Notes: generated by a model from the letters alone, not told the origin. A DNA stretch of 64,000 nucleotides from Hymenobacter sp. PAMC 26628 (GCF_001562275.1 NZ_CP014304.1:806001-870000), one strand, 5' to 3'; numbered from the stretch's first letter, positions 16,886-28,975 are shown. Numbers and translations: made by a program.

Positions 16886-19180
16886 ATGCTCAACATAAGC
16901 CACGATAAGACCGACACCAAAACATTTGAAATGGGCGGCAAATGCCCCTTCGGCGGCGACCGCATCGGCGGCGCGGAAGGGTCGTCGCCTACGCTGTCCG
17001 ACTGGTACCCCAACCGGCTGCGCGTGGAGCTTTTGCACCACAATGCCGCGGGTGCCAATCCGCTCGGCGAGGACTTTAACTACGCCGAGGCGTTCAACGC
17101 CATCGACTTGGAAGCGCTGAAGCTGGAAATCAAAGGCTTCCTGACTTCTTCGGTTGATTGGTGGCCGTCGGACTACAATAATTACGGCCCCCAGATGATT
17201 CGCATGGCCTGGCACTCCGCCGGTACCTACCGCATTGCCGACGGCCGCGGGGGCGCTGGCGAGGCGTTGCAGCGCTTTGCGCCCATCAACAGCTGGTGGG
17301 ACAATGGCAACACCGACAAGTCGCGCCGCCTCCTTTGGCCCATCAAGCAGAAGTACGGCAGCGCTCTGTCCTGGGCCGACCTTATTGTGCTGACCGGCAA
17401 CTGCGCGCTGGAAATCATGGGCTTTCCCACCTACGGCTTTGCCGGCGGCCGCCACGACGCCTGGGAGGCCGACGACGCCACCTACTGGGGCCCCGAGGTG
17501 TGGGACGGGCATCAAAAACATACGCCCGACGAAATGGTGACGCGCGACAAGCGCTGGCGTGGCCAGAACGGCGATGCCGACTACGACCTGGAGAACCCGC
17601 TCGGGGCCACGCACCAGGCCCTGATTTACGTGAACCCCGAAGGCCCCTACGGCAAGGGCGACCCGATGGGTGCGGCGCGCGACATCCGCACGTCCTTCTC
17701 GCGCATGGCCATGAACAACGAGGAAACCGTGGCCCTGATTGCCGGCGGCCACGCCTTCGGCAAGAGCCACGGCATGGTACCGGCGGCCGAAATCGGGGCC
17801 CAGCCCGAGATTGCGCCGATGGAGCAGATGGGCCTGGGCTGGCACAACCCCAAGGGCGCGGGCAACGCCGAAAACACGATGACCAACGGCATCGAGGGCA
17901 GCTGGACGCCGAACCCCACCCAGTGGGACAACGACTACCTGATCAACCTGTTCAAGTTTGAATGGGAGCAGACCAAGAGCCCGGCTGGCTCGCTGCAGTG
18001 GACCCCGGTGGACAAGAACGCTCCCCAGACGCCCGACGCGCACATCCCCGGCCAGCTGAACGCCCTGATGATGATGACGACCGACATCGCCCTCAAGGTG
18101 GACCCCGAGTACCGCGCGGTGTGCGAGAAATTCCTCAACGACTTCGACGCCTTCACCCAGGCCTTCTCCAAGGCGTGGTACAAGCTGACCCACCGCGACA
18201 TGGGCCCGCGCGAGCGCTACCTCGGCGCTGAGAAGCGCAACGAGAACGACCTGCTGTGGCAGGACCCCATCCCCGTAGCCGACTATGCCCTGGTAGACGC
18301 AGCAGATATCGCGGCGCTGAAGCAGTCGGTGATGGCTTCGGGTATTTCCGTGTCCGACCTGGTGTACACTGCCTTCTCGGCGGCGGTTACGCACCGCAGC
18401 AGCGACAAGCGCGGTGGCGCCAATGGCGGGCGGCTCGCCCTGGCTCCGCAAAAGGACTGGGCAGTTAACCGCCGGACGGTACCGGTCATCGCGGCCTTGC
18501 GCAAGGTGATGGAGGAGTTCAACGGCCAGCAAGCGGGTGGCAAAAAGGTTTCGCTCGCCGACCTCATCGTGCTAGGCGGCTGCGCGGCCCTCGAAAAAGC
18601 CGCCGCTGATGCGGGCGTTGCCACCGAGGTGCCCTTCACACCGGGCCGCCGCGACACCACGCAGGAACTCACCGACATCGAGATGTTTACGTGGCTGAAG
18701 CCCGTGGCCGATGGTTTCCGCAACTACCTTGACAAAGGATTCGGGGAAATAGCGCAGGACGTTTCGCCGGAGGAGATGTTCCTCGACAAGGCACAGCTCC
18801 TCTCGCTCACCTCGCCCGAGTGGGTGGCGCTGACCGGTGGCCTGCGGGCCATGAACGCCAACCACGACGGCTCCCCCTACGGCATCTTCACCGACCGCGT
18901 AGGCGTGCTCACCAACGACTTCTTTACGGTGCTCACGAGCACGGAATTCGATTGGAAGAAGGCGGATGCGAAGGGCATGACTTTCTCGCTTGACAATCGC
19001 AAAACCGGCGAAAGCCGCTTCGTGGCGACTCGTTCGGACCTCGTTTTCGGCTCCAACAGCCAACTGCGCGCAGTCGCGGAGGTTTACGCCGGCAACGATG
19101 GCCACAAGCGCTTCGTGAAAGCGTTTGTGAAGGCGTGGGACAAGGTGATGATGCTTGACCGCTACGACGTAAAAGTCTGA
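16886..19180 (+). CDS. katG: catalase-peroxidase
   Basis: A 764-residue haem enzyme with catalase and broad peroxidase activity, detoxifying hydrogen peroxide. The two duplicated peroxidase domains are complete. The distal site is [11 protein letters not shown], with Arg, Trp and His. The Tyr of the Met-Tyr-Trp adduct lies in IYVNPEGP, and the proximal His in [14 protein letters not shown]. The C-terminal domain has [14 protein letters not shown] and GRRDTTQE. It starts at the ATG 16886-16888 ([10 protein letters not shown]). The preceding AAAGGA, 8 nt upstream, is one of the few Shine-Dalgarno-like sites in the window. A TTG 11 codons upstream is less likely. A terminator hairpin follows. 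Confidence 0.97.
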   Translation: MLNISHDKTDTKTFEMGGKCPFGGDRIGGAEGSSPTLSDWYPNRLRVELLHHNAAGANPLGEDFNYAEAFNAIDLEALKLEIKGFLTSSVDWWPSDYNNYGPQMIRMAWHSAGTYRIADGRGGAGEALQRFAPINSWWDNGNTDKSRRLLWPIKQKYGSALSWADLIVLTGNCALEIMGFPTYGFAGGRHDAWEADDATYWGPEVWDGHQKHTPDEMVTRDKRWRGQNGDADYDLENPLGATHQALIYVNPEGPYGKGDPMGAARDIRTSFSRMAMNNEETVALIAGGHAFGKSHGMVPAAEIGAQPEIAPMEQMGLGWHNPKGAGNAENTMTNGIEGSWTPNPTQWDNDYLINLFKFEWEQTKSPAGSLQWTPVDKNAPQTPDAHIPGQLNALMMMTTDIALKVDPEYRAVCEKFLNDFDAFTQAFSKAWYKLTHRDMGPRERYLGAEKRNENDLLWQDPIPVADYALVDAADIAALKQSVMASGISVSDLVYTAFSAAVTHRSSDKRGGANGGRLALAPQKDWAVNRRTVPVIAALRKVMEEFNGQQAGGKKVSLADLIVLGGCAALEKAAADAGVATEVPFTPGRRDTTQELTDIEMFTWLKPVADGFRNYLDKGFGEIAQDVSPEEMFLDKAQLLSLTSPEWVALTGGLRAMNANHDGSPYGIFTDRVGVLTNDFFTVLTSTEFDWKKADAKGMTFSLDNRKTGESRFVATRSDLVFGSNSQLRAVAEVYAGNDGHKRFVKAFVKAWDKVMMLDRYDVKV

Positions 19181-19210
19181 GGTTGATGCCGCTGAATAGC
19201 CGCATAATAG

Positions 19211-19246
19211 AAAAGGCCGCCCGGCATTGCGTTGGGCGGCCTTTTG
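19211..19246 (+). terminator. terminator after katG
   Basis: AAAAGGCCGCCC pairs with GGGCGGCCTTTT around CGGCATTGCGTT, about 30 nt past the katG stop. Confidence 0.7.
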
Positions 19247-19324
19247 CATTGGCACGGGGAGGGGCCCCGGGGGGAGCTGGCAGCCCGCATAAGAAGCAGG
19301 CAAACGGCATAATATCAAAAGAAT

Positions 19325-19360
19325 AGGGCCCCGGCACGGTTATTCACCGGCCGGGGCCCT
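19325..19360 (-). terminator. terminator after prs
   Basis: AGGGCCCCGGC pairs with GCCGGGGCCCT-like sequence around ACGGTTATTCACC, just past the prs stop on the minus strand. Confidence 0.5.
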
Positions 19361-19373
19361 ACGCGTTGGCTCG

Positions 19374-20300
19374 TTACACGAACAGCGAGCTGATGCTCTC
19401 GTGCGTCACCACGTTGCGGATGGCGTGGGCGAACAAACCGGCCACCGAAATCACCCGGATTTTTTCGTTTTCCTGTTGCAGCGGAATCGTGTCCGTCACC
19501 ACCAACTCGGTGAGGGCGCTGGCGCGGATGCGCTCGTGGGCCGGGACGCTGAGCAGCGGGTGCGTGACCACGGCGCGCACCGATAGGGCCCCGCGTTCCA
19601 TCAGCAGGTCGGCGGCTTTGCAAATGGTGCCGGCCGTATCCACCATGTCGTCCACCAGCACCACGTTCATGCCCGTCACGTCGCCAATTACTTGCATCGA
19701 GGCAATCTCGTTGGCCCGCAGGCGCGTTTTGTCGCACACCACAATTTCGGCCCCAAATTTCTTGGCAAACGCCCGGGTGCGCACCACGCCGCCTACGTCG
19801 GGCGAGGCAAAGATGAGGTTCTCCAGGTTCAGCGACTTGATGTAGGGCGCCGTGACGGTGGCCCCGTCGAGGTGGTCAACGGGGATGTCAAAAAAGCCCT
19901 GGATCTGGCCCGCGTGCAGCTCGCAGGTCATCAGCCGGTCGGTGCCCACGCTCTGGATGATGTTGGCCACCACCTTGGCCCCGATGCTCACGCGCGGCTT
20001 GTCCTTGCGGTCTTGCCGGGCGTAGCCCATGTAGGGCATCACGATGTTCACCTTGTGGGCCGAGGCGCGCTTGGCCGCGTCCACCATCAGCATCAGCTCC
20101 ATCAGGTTTTCGGCCGGCGGAAACGTGCTCTGAATCAAGAACACCTCGCAGCCGCGCACGCTCTCGTTGAAGCTGGGGCCCAACTCGGTGTCGGCAAAGC
20201 GCTGGATGCTAAGGTCGCCCAGCGGCTGGCCGTAGGCGGCGGCAATGCCGGCGGCCAACTCGCGCGAGGCGCTGCCGGCAAAAATTCTTACTTGCTTCAT
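19374..20300 (-). CDS. prs: ribose-phosphate pyrophosphokinase
   Basis: A 308-residue PRPP synthetase making 5-phosphoribosyl diphosphate from ribose 5-phosphate and ATP, for purine, pyrimidine, His, Trp and NAD synthesis. It starts MKQVRIFAGSASRELA. The motifs ADTELGPSFNESVRG, MPYMGYARQDRKDKPR (flexible catalytic region), CELHAGQIQGFFDIPVDHL and the PRPP-binding loop VVLVDDMVDTAGTI are all intact. The length is typical for class I enzymes. tRNA-Gln lies upstream on the same strand with a hairpin between them. Confidence 0.96.
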   Translation of the reverse strand: MKQVRIFAGSASRELAAGIAAAYGQPLGDLSIQRFADTELGPSFNESVRGCEVFLIQSTFPPAENLMELMLMVDAAKRASAHKVNIVMPYMGYARQDRKDKPRVSIGAKVVANIIQSVGTDRLMTCELHAGQIQGFFDIPVDHLDGATVTAPYIKSLNLENLIFASPDVGGVVRTRAFAKKFGAEIVVCDKTRLRANEIASMQVIGDVTGMNVVLVDDMVDTAGTICKAADLLMERGALSVRAVVTHPLLSVPAHERIRASALTELVVTDTIPLQQENEKIRVISVAGLFAHAIRNVVTHESISSLFV

Positions 20301-20377
20301 GGGTTTGGGGGAAGGCGTAAAGAACTGGTTGTGTAGGGAGAAGGCAGGCAGCGCACGGGCCCAGCGGGGCAGGGGGT

Positions 20378-20430
20378 AAAAAGCGAAAGGCGCCGACCTC
20401 TCCAGAAAGAGAAGCCAGCGCCTTTCGCTT
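20378..20430 (-). terminator. hairpin between tRNA-Gln and prs
   Basis: AGCGAAAGGCGC and GCGCCTTTCGCT are reverse complements around a ~28-nt loop. It sits directly downstream of tRNA-Gln on the minus strand. Confidence 0.55.
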
Positions 20431-20441
20431 GTGTTACGTGA

Positions 20442-22307
<1,866 letters not shown>

Positions 22308-22412
22308 ATTTCTTAAATGTGGAGAATGTGCTGATACGGAGATGTGAAAATTAGCCTTCACGTCCCGCATCAGCACATTTTCACATTTGTCACCTCTTCA
22401 CATTTAAAAAAG

Positions 22413-22658
22413 ATGCATTTAGAAATCATCACCCCCGACCGCAAGGTGTTCGAAGGCGAAGTGACGTCGGCCAACTTTCCGGGGGCCGACGGCTCGTTCG
22501 AAGTGCTGAACAACCACGCCCCACTAATTGCCGCCCTGAAGGCCGGCAACGTGATGCTGACCAGCGCCGCCGGCCGCGACACGTTCCGTATCGAAGGCGG
22601 CGTAGTGGAAGTGCTGCGCAACAACGTGATTGTGCTGGCCGAAGGCGCCAGCGCCTAG
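22413..22658 (+). CDS. atpC: F1F0 ATP synthase subunit epsilon, short form
   Basis: An 81-residue epsilon subunit, MHLEIITPDRKVFEGEV. It consists of the N-terminal beta-sandwich alone (ANFPGADGSFEVLNNHAPLIAAL). The C-terminal two-helix domain that inhibits ATP hydrolysis in E. coli is absent. Short epsilon subunits are usual in Bacteroidota. It follows atpD on the same strand and is surely co-transcribed. The ATG at 22413 is chosen over an upstream frame that begins inside an inverted repeat (TGTGAAAAT/ATTTTCACA). Confidence 0.93.
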   Translation: MHLEIITPDRKVFEGEVTSANFPGADGSFEVLNNHAPLIAALKAGNVMLTSAAGRDTFRIEGGVVEVLRNNVIVLAEGASA

Positions 22659-22681
22659 GGCCCTGGGGCCCCTACGAAGGG

Positions 22682-22722
22682 CAGCGCCCGCTCCGGCTTC
22701 GGCTGGGGCGGGCGCTGCTGTT
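22682..22722 (+). terminator. terminator after atpC
   Basis: CAGCGCCCGC pairs with GCGGGCGCTG around TCCGGCTTCGGCTGGG, followed by CTGTTTTC. Confidence 0.6.
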
Positions 22723-22778
22723 TTCGGCCCCACCGGCCCGATCTCTCGTAAGGAGCGAATAAAATTAATCCAATCTTC

Positions 22779-23879
22779 ATGCCCCGGCACTTTATGTCTG
22801 CCAGTCCTGCCGAAACCAATATTTACACGCCGTACCAGCGGTTTCTGCTGCTCATCGTCACGCTGGTGCTGCTGGGCATGCTGGCCCTTTTCGGGCTGCT
22901 CCAGTACCTGACGGCGTTCCTTGGGGCAGGCATTTTGTACGTAGTGTTCCGGCCGTGGTTCACGGCCCTGGTGCACCGGCGCGGTTGGAACCGGGCCTTC
23001 GTAACGGTGCTGCTGCTGTTGTTTGCGGTGGTGGTGCTCGTCATTCCGTTCTTCGCCCTGACCTCGTTGCTCATCGACCGCTTGCATATATTGGCTCAGA
23101 ACACCGACCAGATTTTGCTGGTGGTGCAGCGCATCGAGCGCAAAGTGGGCATGCAGGTAACGCAGGAAAGCAACGTGCGCCAACTACTGCAGCAAGGGGC
23201 CGCCCGCGTGAGCCAGTGGATTCCGACGCTGGCCAGCAGCGTGCTGAATGTCATCGTCATCGTGGGCCTCATGCTGTTCACGCTCTACTACCTATTCATG
23301 CAGGAAGAAGCTTTTCTGGCCGGCCTGCACCGTTACCTGCCCTTCCGCGAGAAAACGATGAACGAATTGAGTGCTTCGCTGCGCAACAACGTAAATGCCA
23401 ACGTGCTGAGCCAAGCCTTGGTGGCCTTGGTGCAGGGCATTCTGACGGGGCTGACGCTGTGGATTTTCAAAGTGCCCGACCCGTTGTTCTGGACGCTGGT
23501 GGCTTTTTTTATGGCCTTTATTCCGGTGTTGGGCACGCCGCTCGTTTGGGGGCCCGCCGCGCTCTACCAGTTTGCCCAGGGGCAAACCAACCAAGGCATC
23601 GGCATTTTGGTGGTGGGCCTAGTCGTCATCATCAACGCCGACAACGTGTTGCGGATTTGGCTGGCGAAGGGCATGGGCAACATTCACCCGTGGATCACGC
23701 TGGTGGGCCTCACGCTGGGCGTGGAGATTTTTGGCATCGTCGGGCTGGTGATAGGGCCCCTGCTGCTCTCGTACTTCATCGTGCTGATGGAGGTGTTTGC
23801 CCGCGAAAACCGGGCCCGGGCCCACGTCAGCAACGCGGCGGCTGAGGCCCTAAAACGCCTGGCGGCCACCGAAGATTAG
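22779..23879 (+). CDS. AI-2E family transporter (PerM-like membrane protein)
   Basis: A 366-residue inner-membrane protein with about seven or eight hydrophobic segments. A pair lies near the N-terminus (about 25-75), then a soluble amphipathic stretch (about 105-150), then five segments to about 345. The glycine/proline-rich block FFMAFIPVLGTPLVWGPAAL at about 246-265 is the family's most conserved region. The family includes TqsA/PerM; substrates are uncertain, with autoinducer-2 export and Na+/H+ antiport both proposed for members. A terminator hairpin follows. Confidence 0.85.
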   Translation: MPRHFMSASPAETNIYTPYQRFLLLIVTLVLLGMLALFGLLQYLTAFLGAGILYVVFRPWFTALVHRRGWNRAFVTVLLLLFAVVVLVIPFFALTSLLIDRLHILAQNTDQILLVVQRIERKVGMQVTQESNVRQLLQQGAARVSQWIPTLASSVLNVIVIVGLMLFTLYYLFMQEEAFLAGLHRYLPFREKTMNELSASLRNNVNANVLSQALVALVQGILTGLTLWIFKVPDPLFWTLVAFFMAFIPVLGTPLVWGPAALYQFAQGQTNQGIGILVVGLVVIINADNVLRIWLAKGMGNIHPWITLVGLTLGVEIFGIVGLVIGPLLLSYFIVLMEVFARENRARAHVSNAAAEALKRLAATED

Positions 23880-23904
23880 TAGCCCGCCGCCCGAAGCCAC
23901 ACAT

Positions 23905-23941
23905 AAAAAGGGCCACCCAACTGAGTTGGGTGGCCCTTTTT
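23905..23941. terminator. bidirectional terminator
   Basis: AAAAAGGGCCACCCAACT pairs with AGTTGGGTGGCCCTTTTT around a 1-nt centre (G). It lies between convergent genes (AI-2E transporter and secreted protease). Confidence 0.8.
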
Positions 23942-23969
23942 GGTAAACTATTTTAGTCGTCGGAGCGCA

Positions 23970-26900
23970 CTATTCTACCACGACGCGGCGCGAGTAGAGT
24001 TGGCCGTCGGGGGCCTGGCAGAGGACGGTGTACAGGCCGGCGGCCAGGGGGGCGTCGAGGGTGCGGCGGGCGGCGGCGTTGGGGCTCAAGGTAGCCGTGC
24101 CGTGCCAGGCGGTGCGGCCCAGGGCGTCGACCAGGCGCAGGGTGGCGGTGCCGGCGCCCAGGGGCAGGGCCAGGGCGAGGCTGCGGCCGCCGGCCACGGG
24201 GTTGGGGTACACTTGCAGCGCCGGCGAGTCGGCCAGGGCCCGGGTGGCGGTGGCCACGGTGTTTTCAACCCGCACGTTCGAGAGGTATAGGTTGTTGCCG
24301 TACTCGTTGAAAGCCGTAAAGCGGAAATACACCTGCTGGCCGGCAAAGGCCGTCAGGTCCACGTTCTCAGTGCGCCACTGGCTAGCGGCCGTGGGGGCAA
24401 AGGCGGAAGCTTGAATAGGGGCGGTGCCCAAGCCCGTAGCTGCCGACTGCAAGTACACGCGGCCGAGGCGCGTGGCCGAACAAGCCGTGTACACATCCAC
24501 GGCCAGCGAATCGTTGTTGGCCGTGGGCGCCGCCGATACCGCGGCGTAGGCTAAGTCGAAGCGCAAAAATGCCTTGGCCTGGCCGCGCAAGTCCACGGCG
24601 GGGGTGCGCAGCGTGTCGCGCTGGCCCCGGGCCGAATAGTTGTAAAACTTGATGGCAGCTACCGGGCCGGTGGTGCCGTCTTTGCGCACCACGTTGTCGG
24701 TGGGGCCCCAGGTGAGGGCGTTGTCGGGGTTGGCCACCGTCCAAGTGGCGGGAATGCCACCGGACAAGGGCTCGGCGTAGGGCAGGGCCAGGCCGTTGCC
24801 CTGCACGGCCACCGTGGCGGTGGCGGCGGCGCTGGTGCCGTTGCCGTTGCTCACCACCAGGGTGGCGGTGTAAGCCCCGGCGGTGGCGTAGGTCACCACG
24901 GGGTTGGCGGCGGTACTGGTGGTGGGCGTGCCGCCGGGGAAGCTCCAGGCGTAGGTGCTGGGGCAGGGGCCCGACGTGCTGGTGAACGTGACGGCCCCGC
25001 CCACGCACACCGGCGAAGGCTTCACCGTGAAGCTAGCAACCGGTACGGCGCCCGATACCACCACGACGCCCGTGGCCGTGCGGGTGGAAGTGCCGTTGGC
25101 GCTGGTCACGGTCAGGGTCGCGTCGTAGGTGCCGCCGCGGGCGTAGGTCACGCTCGGGTTTTGGGCGGTGCTGGTGGCGGGCGTGCCGCCGGGGAAGCTC
25201 CAGCTCCAGGCGGTGGGGCCCAGCAGCGAAGCATCGGCAAACTGCACAGCGGTGCCCGGGCACACGGGCGCCGCGGCGCTGGCCGACGTGTTGAACAAGG
25301 CCACTGGGGCGGCGGTGGTGCCGGTTACGGCGATGTCGTCGAAGGCCCGGCCACCGCGCAAAGTGCTCGTGGCCGCGTCTACCTGCGTGATACCGGTGCG
25401 CTGGAAGCGGATGCGTACGTCGGCGCCCAGCGTCAGGCCGTTGGCGGCGGCAAATTGGGTCAGGTTCACATTCACCGTTTGGTAGTCGGTGGTAGCGTTG
25501 GCGCCCGTGATGCTGGCCAGGCTGTACCAAGTGGTACCGCCGTCCACGCTCATAGCCACGCCGTCGGTGTCGCTGCTGCCGGTGAAGGTGGCGGGCATCG
25601 CTTGGTCGATTTCGCCCAGGATTTTCTTGTGGCGGAAGGTGAGCAGCACGCCGCCAGCCGGGGCGCTGGCCAGGTTCAGGCGCAGGTCGGCCTGGGCCGT
25701 CCGGGCCCCGGTGTAGCTACTGAAACCGTAGTACGGGAAGAATGCATCCAGCACCAAGTGGCGGGGGCTGGAGGCGGGCGAGAAGTCCGAGCGGAGGGCT
25801 ACCCGCGCCGCGCCGCGGCTCGTGACGCTCCAGTTGGGCCCCAGGGCCGTGCCGTCGAACACGTCTACAAACGGCACGGTGGCCGCGGTGGGCAACCCAT
25901 ACACGGCCGCGTAGGCGTTGATCAGGCCCACGCCGGTTGAAATGTCGAAGCCCGGCGTGTTCAGGTCGAGCGCCGTGGCCTTGAGTTGGGCGTTGAGTTG
26001 GGCGGGCGTGCTGGTGGGGCGCGCTTGCAGCAGCAGCGCCGCCACGGCCGCCGCGTTGGGAGCCGCCGCCGAGGTGCCGGCGAAGATGAACCCATCGGCC
26101 GGGTCGGGAAACACCGTGCCCGAAAAGAACGTGGTGCTCACGTAGTCAATCGACGTGAAGTCGGGCTTTTGGCGCGTGGCCGGGGCCCCCAGCGCCGAGC
26201 CGTCGGGGTTGAAGAGGATAGTAGGGGTGCCAATCGACGAGTACGACTCGGCCATGAGGCGGTTGAACGACGGCGCCGCGGCCACGGCCATGGCGCTAGC
26301 GGCCGCCGCGTGGCCCGTAATGGTGCCGCTGTGCGTCCAGTACTTGGTGGGCACAAACACGTCGCCGAACGAGACGTACTTCACGCGGGCCGGGGTGGCG
26401 GTGCCCGCCCGGCGGTTGATGATCAGGTTGTAGGCCGTGTTGGTACTAGCCGCGCCGTTGGTGAAGCTCAGGATTTCGTAGGGCGCCTGGCTGGCGATGT
26501 TGTTGTTGGCGGCCGTGGCCACGGTATCGCCCTTGATGGCCCCCCCCGCGCGGGCAATGACCAGGTAGGCGTCGAGGTCAGTCTTCACGCCGGCGGCGGT
26601 GTAAAACGGGTCGCTCCACTGCAAGCTGATGGTGAACTTAGCCGACGCGGCGATGGTGAACGGCTGGCGCGTGTCGGTAGGGCCCCCAGTGGAAAGGCCG
26701 AAGTCCAAATCAGCCCCCTTCGCCGCGTTAGTGAACGTGGGGGCAACGTACTCCGAAGCCTCGTCGGCCTGGTTGCCGGCCGCCGAGTAGTAGGCCGCCC
26801 CGCCGGCCACGGCCGTTTCGATGGCCTGGGCCACCACGCCGTCCTGGTACAGGGGCTCGGCAAAGTAGCCAATGTCGTCGACCAAAATCTTGCAGTTGCC

Positions 26901-27713
26901 CCCCGTGGGGCTGGCCAGCCGGGCAATCTGGGCGGCAAAGTCGGCCTCGCCGAACTCCACCGAGCTGAAGGCCTTGCCGGCGCCGGGGGCGATGTCGTGA
27001 ATTAGCTCAATCATGGCGCGGCCCTCGTCGGTGCCGCGCGAGTACTCCTGCAACACCTGCACGGTGGCGGGCAAGTCGCCGGAGGCCACGCCCGCCGGGG
27101 CCCCGTTCAGGGCGTTGTACGAGTCGCTCATCACGCCGATGCGGACGCCCGTGCCGTCGTAGGCCCCGGGGCGGGTGGCGCGCACGCGGGCCGCCTCCAG
27201 CACGAAATCGGCTTGGTTCACCACCTTACCCGCACGGCCGGCCGGCAGGTAAATGGGCAGCACGCCGAGCAGGCCCTGCGCCGCCAGGGCACTGACGCCG
27301 GCCGTGCCGGGCGCCAACTGGCTCACCGGCAGCCGCCCTTCGATGAAGTGAAATTTGCTTTGGTCGGACACCACCACGAAGCCGCGGGCCAACAGCGCCG
27401 GAAGCAGCGTAGCTACGTCTTTGGCCGTGATGCGCACCAGCACCGCGTCGTCGGTGGGGGCTACGTGCAGTTGGGGAAACGCCGCGGCCAGCCGCCCGGC
27501 CCCGCCTTTGCCGGCGGCTGCGCTGCCGGTGTGCCACTGCTGGTATAGCTGTTGCAGTTCGCCGCCGATGCGCGAGTTGGGGTCGGTGGCCGCGCGGGGC
27601 CCTACGGGGGCTCCCGCGGCGGCGCGCGGGGCGTGGGGCGGCGCCGGCGCCACCTGCGCCAGCAGCGGCGCCGCGGCCAAGCACAAGCCCAGTAACGTAA
27701 TTTTATAATGCAT
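23970..27713 (-). CDS. secreted S8/S53-like serine peptidase with PKD domains and T9SS sorting tail
   Basis: A 1247-residue multidomain protein. Signal peptide at 1-20. The prodomain-like region covers about 45-180, and the subtilisin-like domain about 185-610. The triad is Asp197 (IGVMSDSYN), Glu230 in DEGRAMIELIHDIAPGA, and Ser548 in FAGTSAAAP. The position that is normally the His of subtilisins (HGT) is Glu here, as in sedolisin-type S53 enzymes. Two PKD repeats follow (each with WSFPGGTP, about 815-965), then a jelly-roll-like domain and a type A T9SS C-terminal domain (VYPNP... RRVVVE, last ~80 residues), so it is exported and probably surface-attached or released. Protein degradation is inferred. 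Confidence 0.88.
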   Translation of the reverse strand: MHYKITLLGLCLAAAPLLAQVAPAPPHAPRAAAGAPVGPRAATDPNSRIGGELQQLYQQWHTGSAAAGKGGAGRLAAAFPQLHVAPTDDAVLVRITAKDVATLLPALLARGFVVVSDQSKFHFIEGRLPVSQLAPGTAGVSALAAQGLLGVLPIYLPAGRAGKVVNQADFVLEAARVRATRPGAYDGTGVRIGVMSDSYNALNGAPAGVASGDLPATVQVLQEYSRGTDEGRAMIELIHDIAPGAGKAFSSVEFGEADFAAQIARLASPTGGNCKILVDDIGYFAEPLYQDGVVAQAIETAVAGGAAYYSAAGNQADEASEYVAPTFTNAAKGADLDFGLSTGGPTDTRQPFTIAASAKFTISLQWSDPFYTAAGVKTDLDAYLVIARAGGAIKGDTVATAANNNIASQAPYEILSFTNGAASTNTAYNLIINRRAGTATPARVKYVSFGDVFVPTKYWTHSGTITGHAAAASAMAVAAAPSFNRLMAESYSSIGTPTILFNPDGSALGAPATRQKPDFTSIDYVSTTFFSGTVFPDPADGFIFAGTSAAAPNAAAVAALLLQARPTSTPAQLNAQLKATALDLNTPGFDISTGVGLINAYAAVYGLPTAATVPFVDVFDGTALGPNWSVTSRGAARVALRSDFSPASSPRHLVLDAFFPYYGFSSYTGARTAQADLRLNLASAPAGGVLLTFRHKKILGEIDQAMPATFTGSSDTDGVAMSVDGGTTWYSLASITGANATTDYQTVNVNLTQFAAANGLTLGADVRIRFQRTGITQVDAATSTLRGGRAFDDIAVTGTTAAPVALFNTSASAAAPVCPGTAVQFADASLLGPTAWSWSFPGGTPATSTAQNPSVTYARGGTYDATLTVTSANGTSTRTATGVVVVSGAVPVASFTVKPSPVCVGGAVTFTSTSGPCPSTYAWSFPGGTPTTSTAANPVVTYATAGAYTATLVVSNGNGTSAAATATVAVQGNGLALPYAEPLSGGIPATWTVANPDNALTWGPTDNVVRKDGTTGPVAAIKFYNYSARGQRDTLRTPAVDLRGQAKAFLRFDLAYAAVSAAPTANNDSLAVDVYTACSATRLGRVYLQSAATGLGTAPIQASAFAPTAASQWRTENVDLTAFAGQQVYFRFTAFNEYGNNLYLSNVRVENTVATATRALADSPALQVYPNPVAGGRSLALALPLGAGTATLRLVDALGRTAWHGTATLSPNAAARRTLDAPLAAGLYTVLCQAPDGQLYSRRVVVE

Positions 27714-27820
27714 AAATGTGGGGGGAGAATGGGGAAGGAAAGATACGTCGGGGCCATCAACGAGCCCTAACTTCGGCGTTACTTTGACGCATTCTTTCGC
27801 CCGGGTCTGAGCCCTTTGCC

Positions 27821-28975
27821 ATGAATTTGACCAATATCCATCCCAAAGTCACCCCCATCTACCAAACTTCGGTCTTCAAATTTGCCTCCCTGGCCGAGTT
27901 AGAAGAGTACTACACCGCCCCGGGCCGCGGCGGCCGCTACGGCTACTCGCGCTCCGAGCACCCCAATACCGAGGAGCTGGTGGCCGCCGTAGCCCAACTT
28001 GAGGGCGTAGCCGGCGGGGCCCTGGCCGGCGTGGCCACCGGCGCGGGCCTAAGCGGGCTGCTGGCCGCCGTGCTGGCCACTTGCCAGGCCGGCGACCACG
28101 TGCTCTGCCCCGCCGAGCTGTACGGCGGCTCGGTGGTGCTGCTCTCCAATGAGCTGAGCCGCCTGGGCATCGAAACCAGCTACGTGCCCCTGGCCGACCT
28201 CTACGACCTGGCCCGCCACGCCCGCCCCAACACCAAGCTGGTGCTGGCCGAAACCCTGAGCAACCCGCTGCTGACCGTGCTCGACGGGCCCCGGCTGGCC
28301 GCCGCCTGCCGGGCCCAGGGCGTGCTGCTGCTGATTGACAACACGTTCGCCTCGCCCGCCATCAGCCAGCCATTTAGCTGGGGCGCCGACCTGGTGTGGC
28401 ACTCAGCCACCAAGTACCTCGGCGGGCACTCCGACGTGACGGCCGGCCTGGTGCTGGCCCGCGACCCGGCCGTGGCCCAACGCCTGCGCCAGGTGGGCGG
28501 CAGCCTCGGCCTCACCCTGGCCCCGCTGGAAAGCTGGCTGACCCTGCGCGGCACCAAAACTCTGCGCCTGCGCATGCGCCAGCACTCCGAAAATGCCCTG
28601 GCCGTGGCCCAGTTCCTGGCCCAGCAGCCGGCCGTGGGGCAGGTGTTCTACCCCGGCCTGCCCACCGACCCCGGCCACGCCCTGGCGGCGGCCCAGCTGC
28701 GCGGCGGCCAGTTCGGCGGCATGCTCTCGTTCCGGCTGGCCGACGACACCGCGGCGGCCGCCGATGCCTTTATTCAGAAGAGCCAGCTCTTTCCGCTGGC
28801 CCCGTCGCTGGCCGGCGTCGATTCGTCGTGCTCGTACCCGCTGGCCACTTCGCACCGCCACATCCCCGACGAGCGCCGCCGGGCCCTGGGCATCACCCCG
28901 GGCCTCATCCGCCTCAGCGTGGGCATCGAGGAAGCGAGCGACCTGCTCGCCGATTTGGCCCAGGCGCTGGGGTAG
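27821..28975 (+). CDS. PLP-dependent trans-sulfuration enzyme (cystathionine synthase/lyase type)
   Basis: A 384-residue Cys/Met-metabolism PLP enzyme. YSRSEHPNTEELVAAVAQLEG is the N-terminal signature and LLIDNTFASP binds the cofactor. The PLP lysine lies in SATKYLGGHSDVTAG. The C-terminal VDSSCSYPLATSHRH... ALGITPGLIRLSVGIE block is intact. Family members act as cystathionine gamma-synthase, cystathionine beta- or gamma-lyase, or methionine gamma-lyase, and sequence by eye cannot separate these. It stands alone between the protease (divergent) and a SRPBCC protein. Confidence 0.9.
   Translation: MNLTNIHPKVTPIYQTSVFKFASLAELEEYYTAPGRGGRYGYSRSEHPNTEELVAAVAQLEGVAGGALAGVATGAGLSGLLAAVLATCQAGDHVLCPAELYGGSVVLLSNELSRLGIETSYVPLADLYDLARHARPNTKLVLAETLSNPLLTVLDGPRLAAACRAQGVLLLIDNTFASPAISQPFSWGADLVWHSATKYLGGHSDVTAGLVLARDPAVAQRLRQVGGSLGLTLAPLESWLTLRGTKTLRLRMRQHSENALAVAQFLAQQPAVGQVFYPGLPTDPGHALAAAQLRGGQFGGMLSFRLADDTAAAADAFIQKSQLFPLAPSLAGVDSSCSYPLATSHRHIPDERRRALGITPGLIRLSVGIEEASDLLADLAQALG

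Noticed and set aside
16871..18532. 553-aa open frame antisense to katG
   Set aside because: katG is intact and conserved on the other strand. GC-rich third positions keep the antisense frame free of stops. The antisense product is rich in Val, Gly, His and Arg with no domain.
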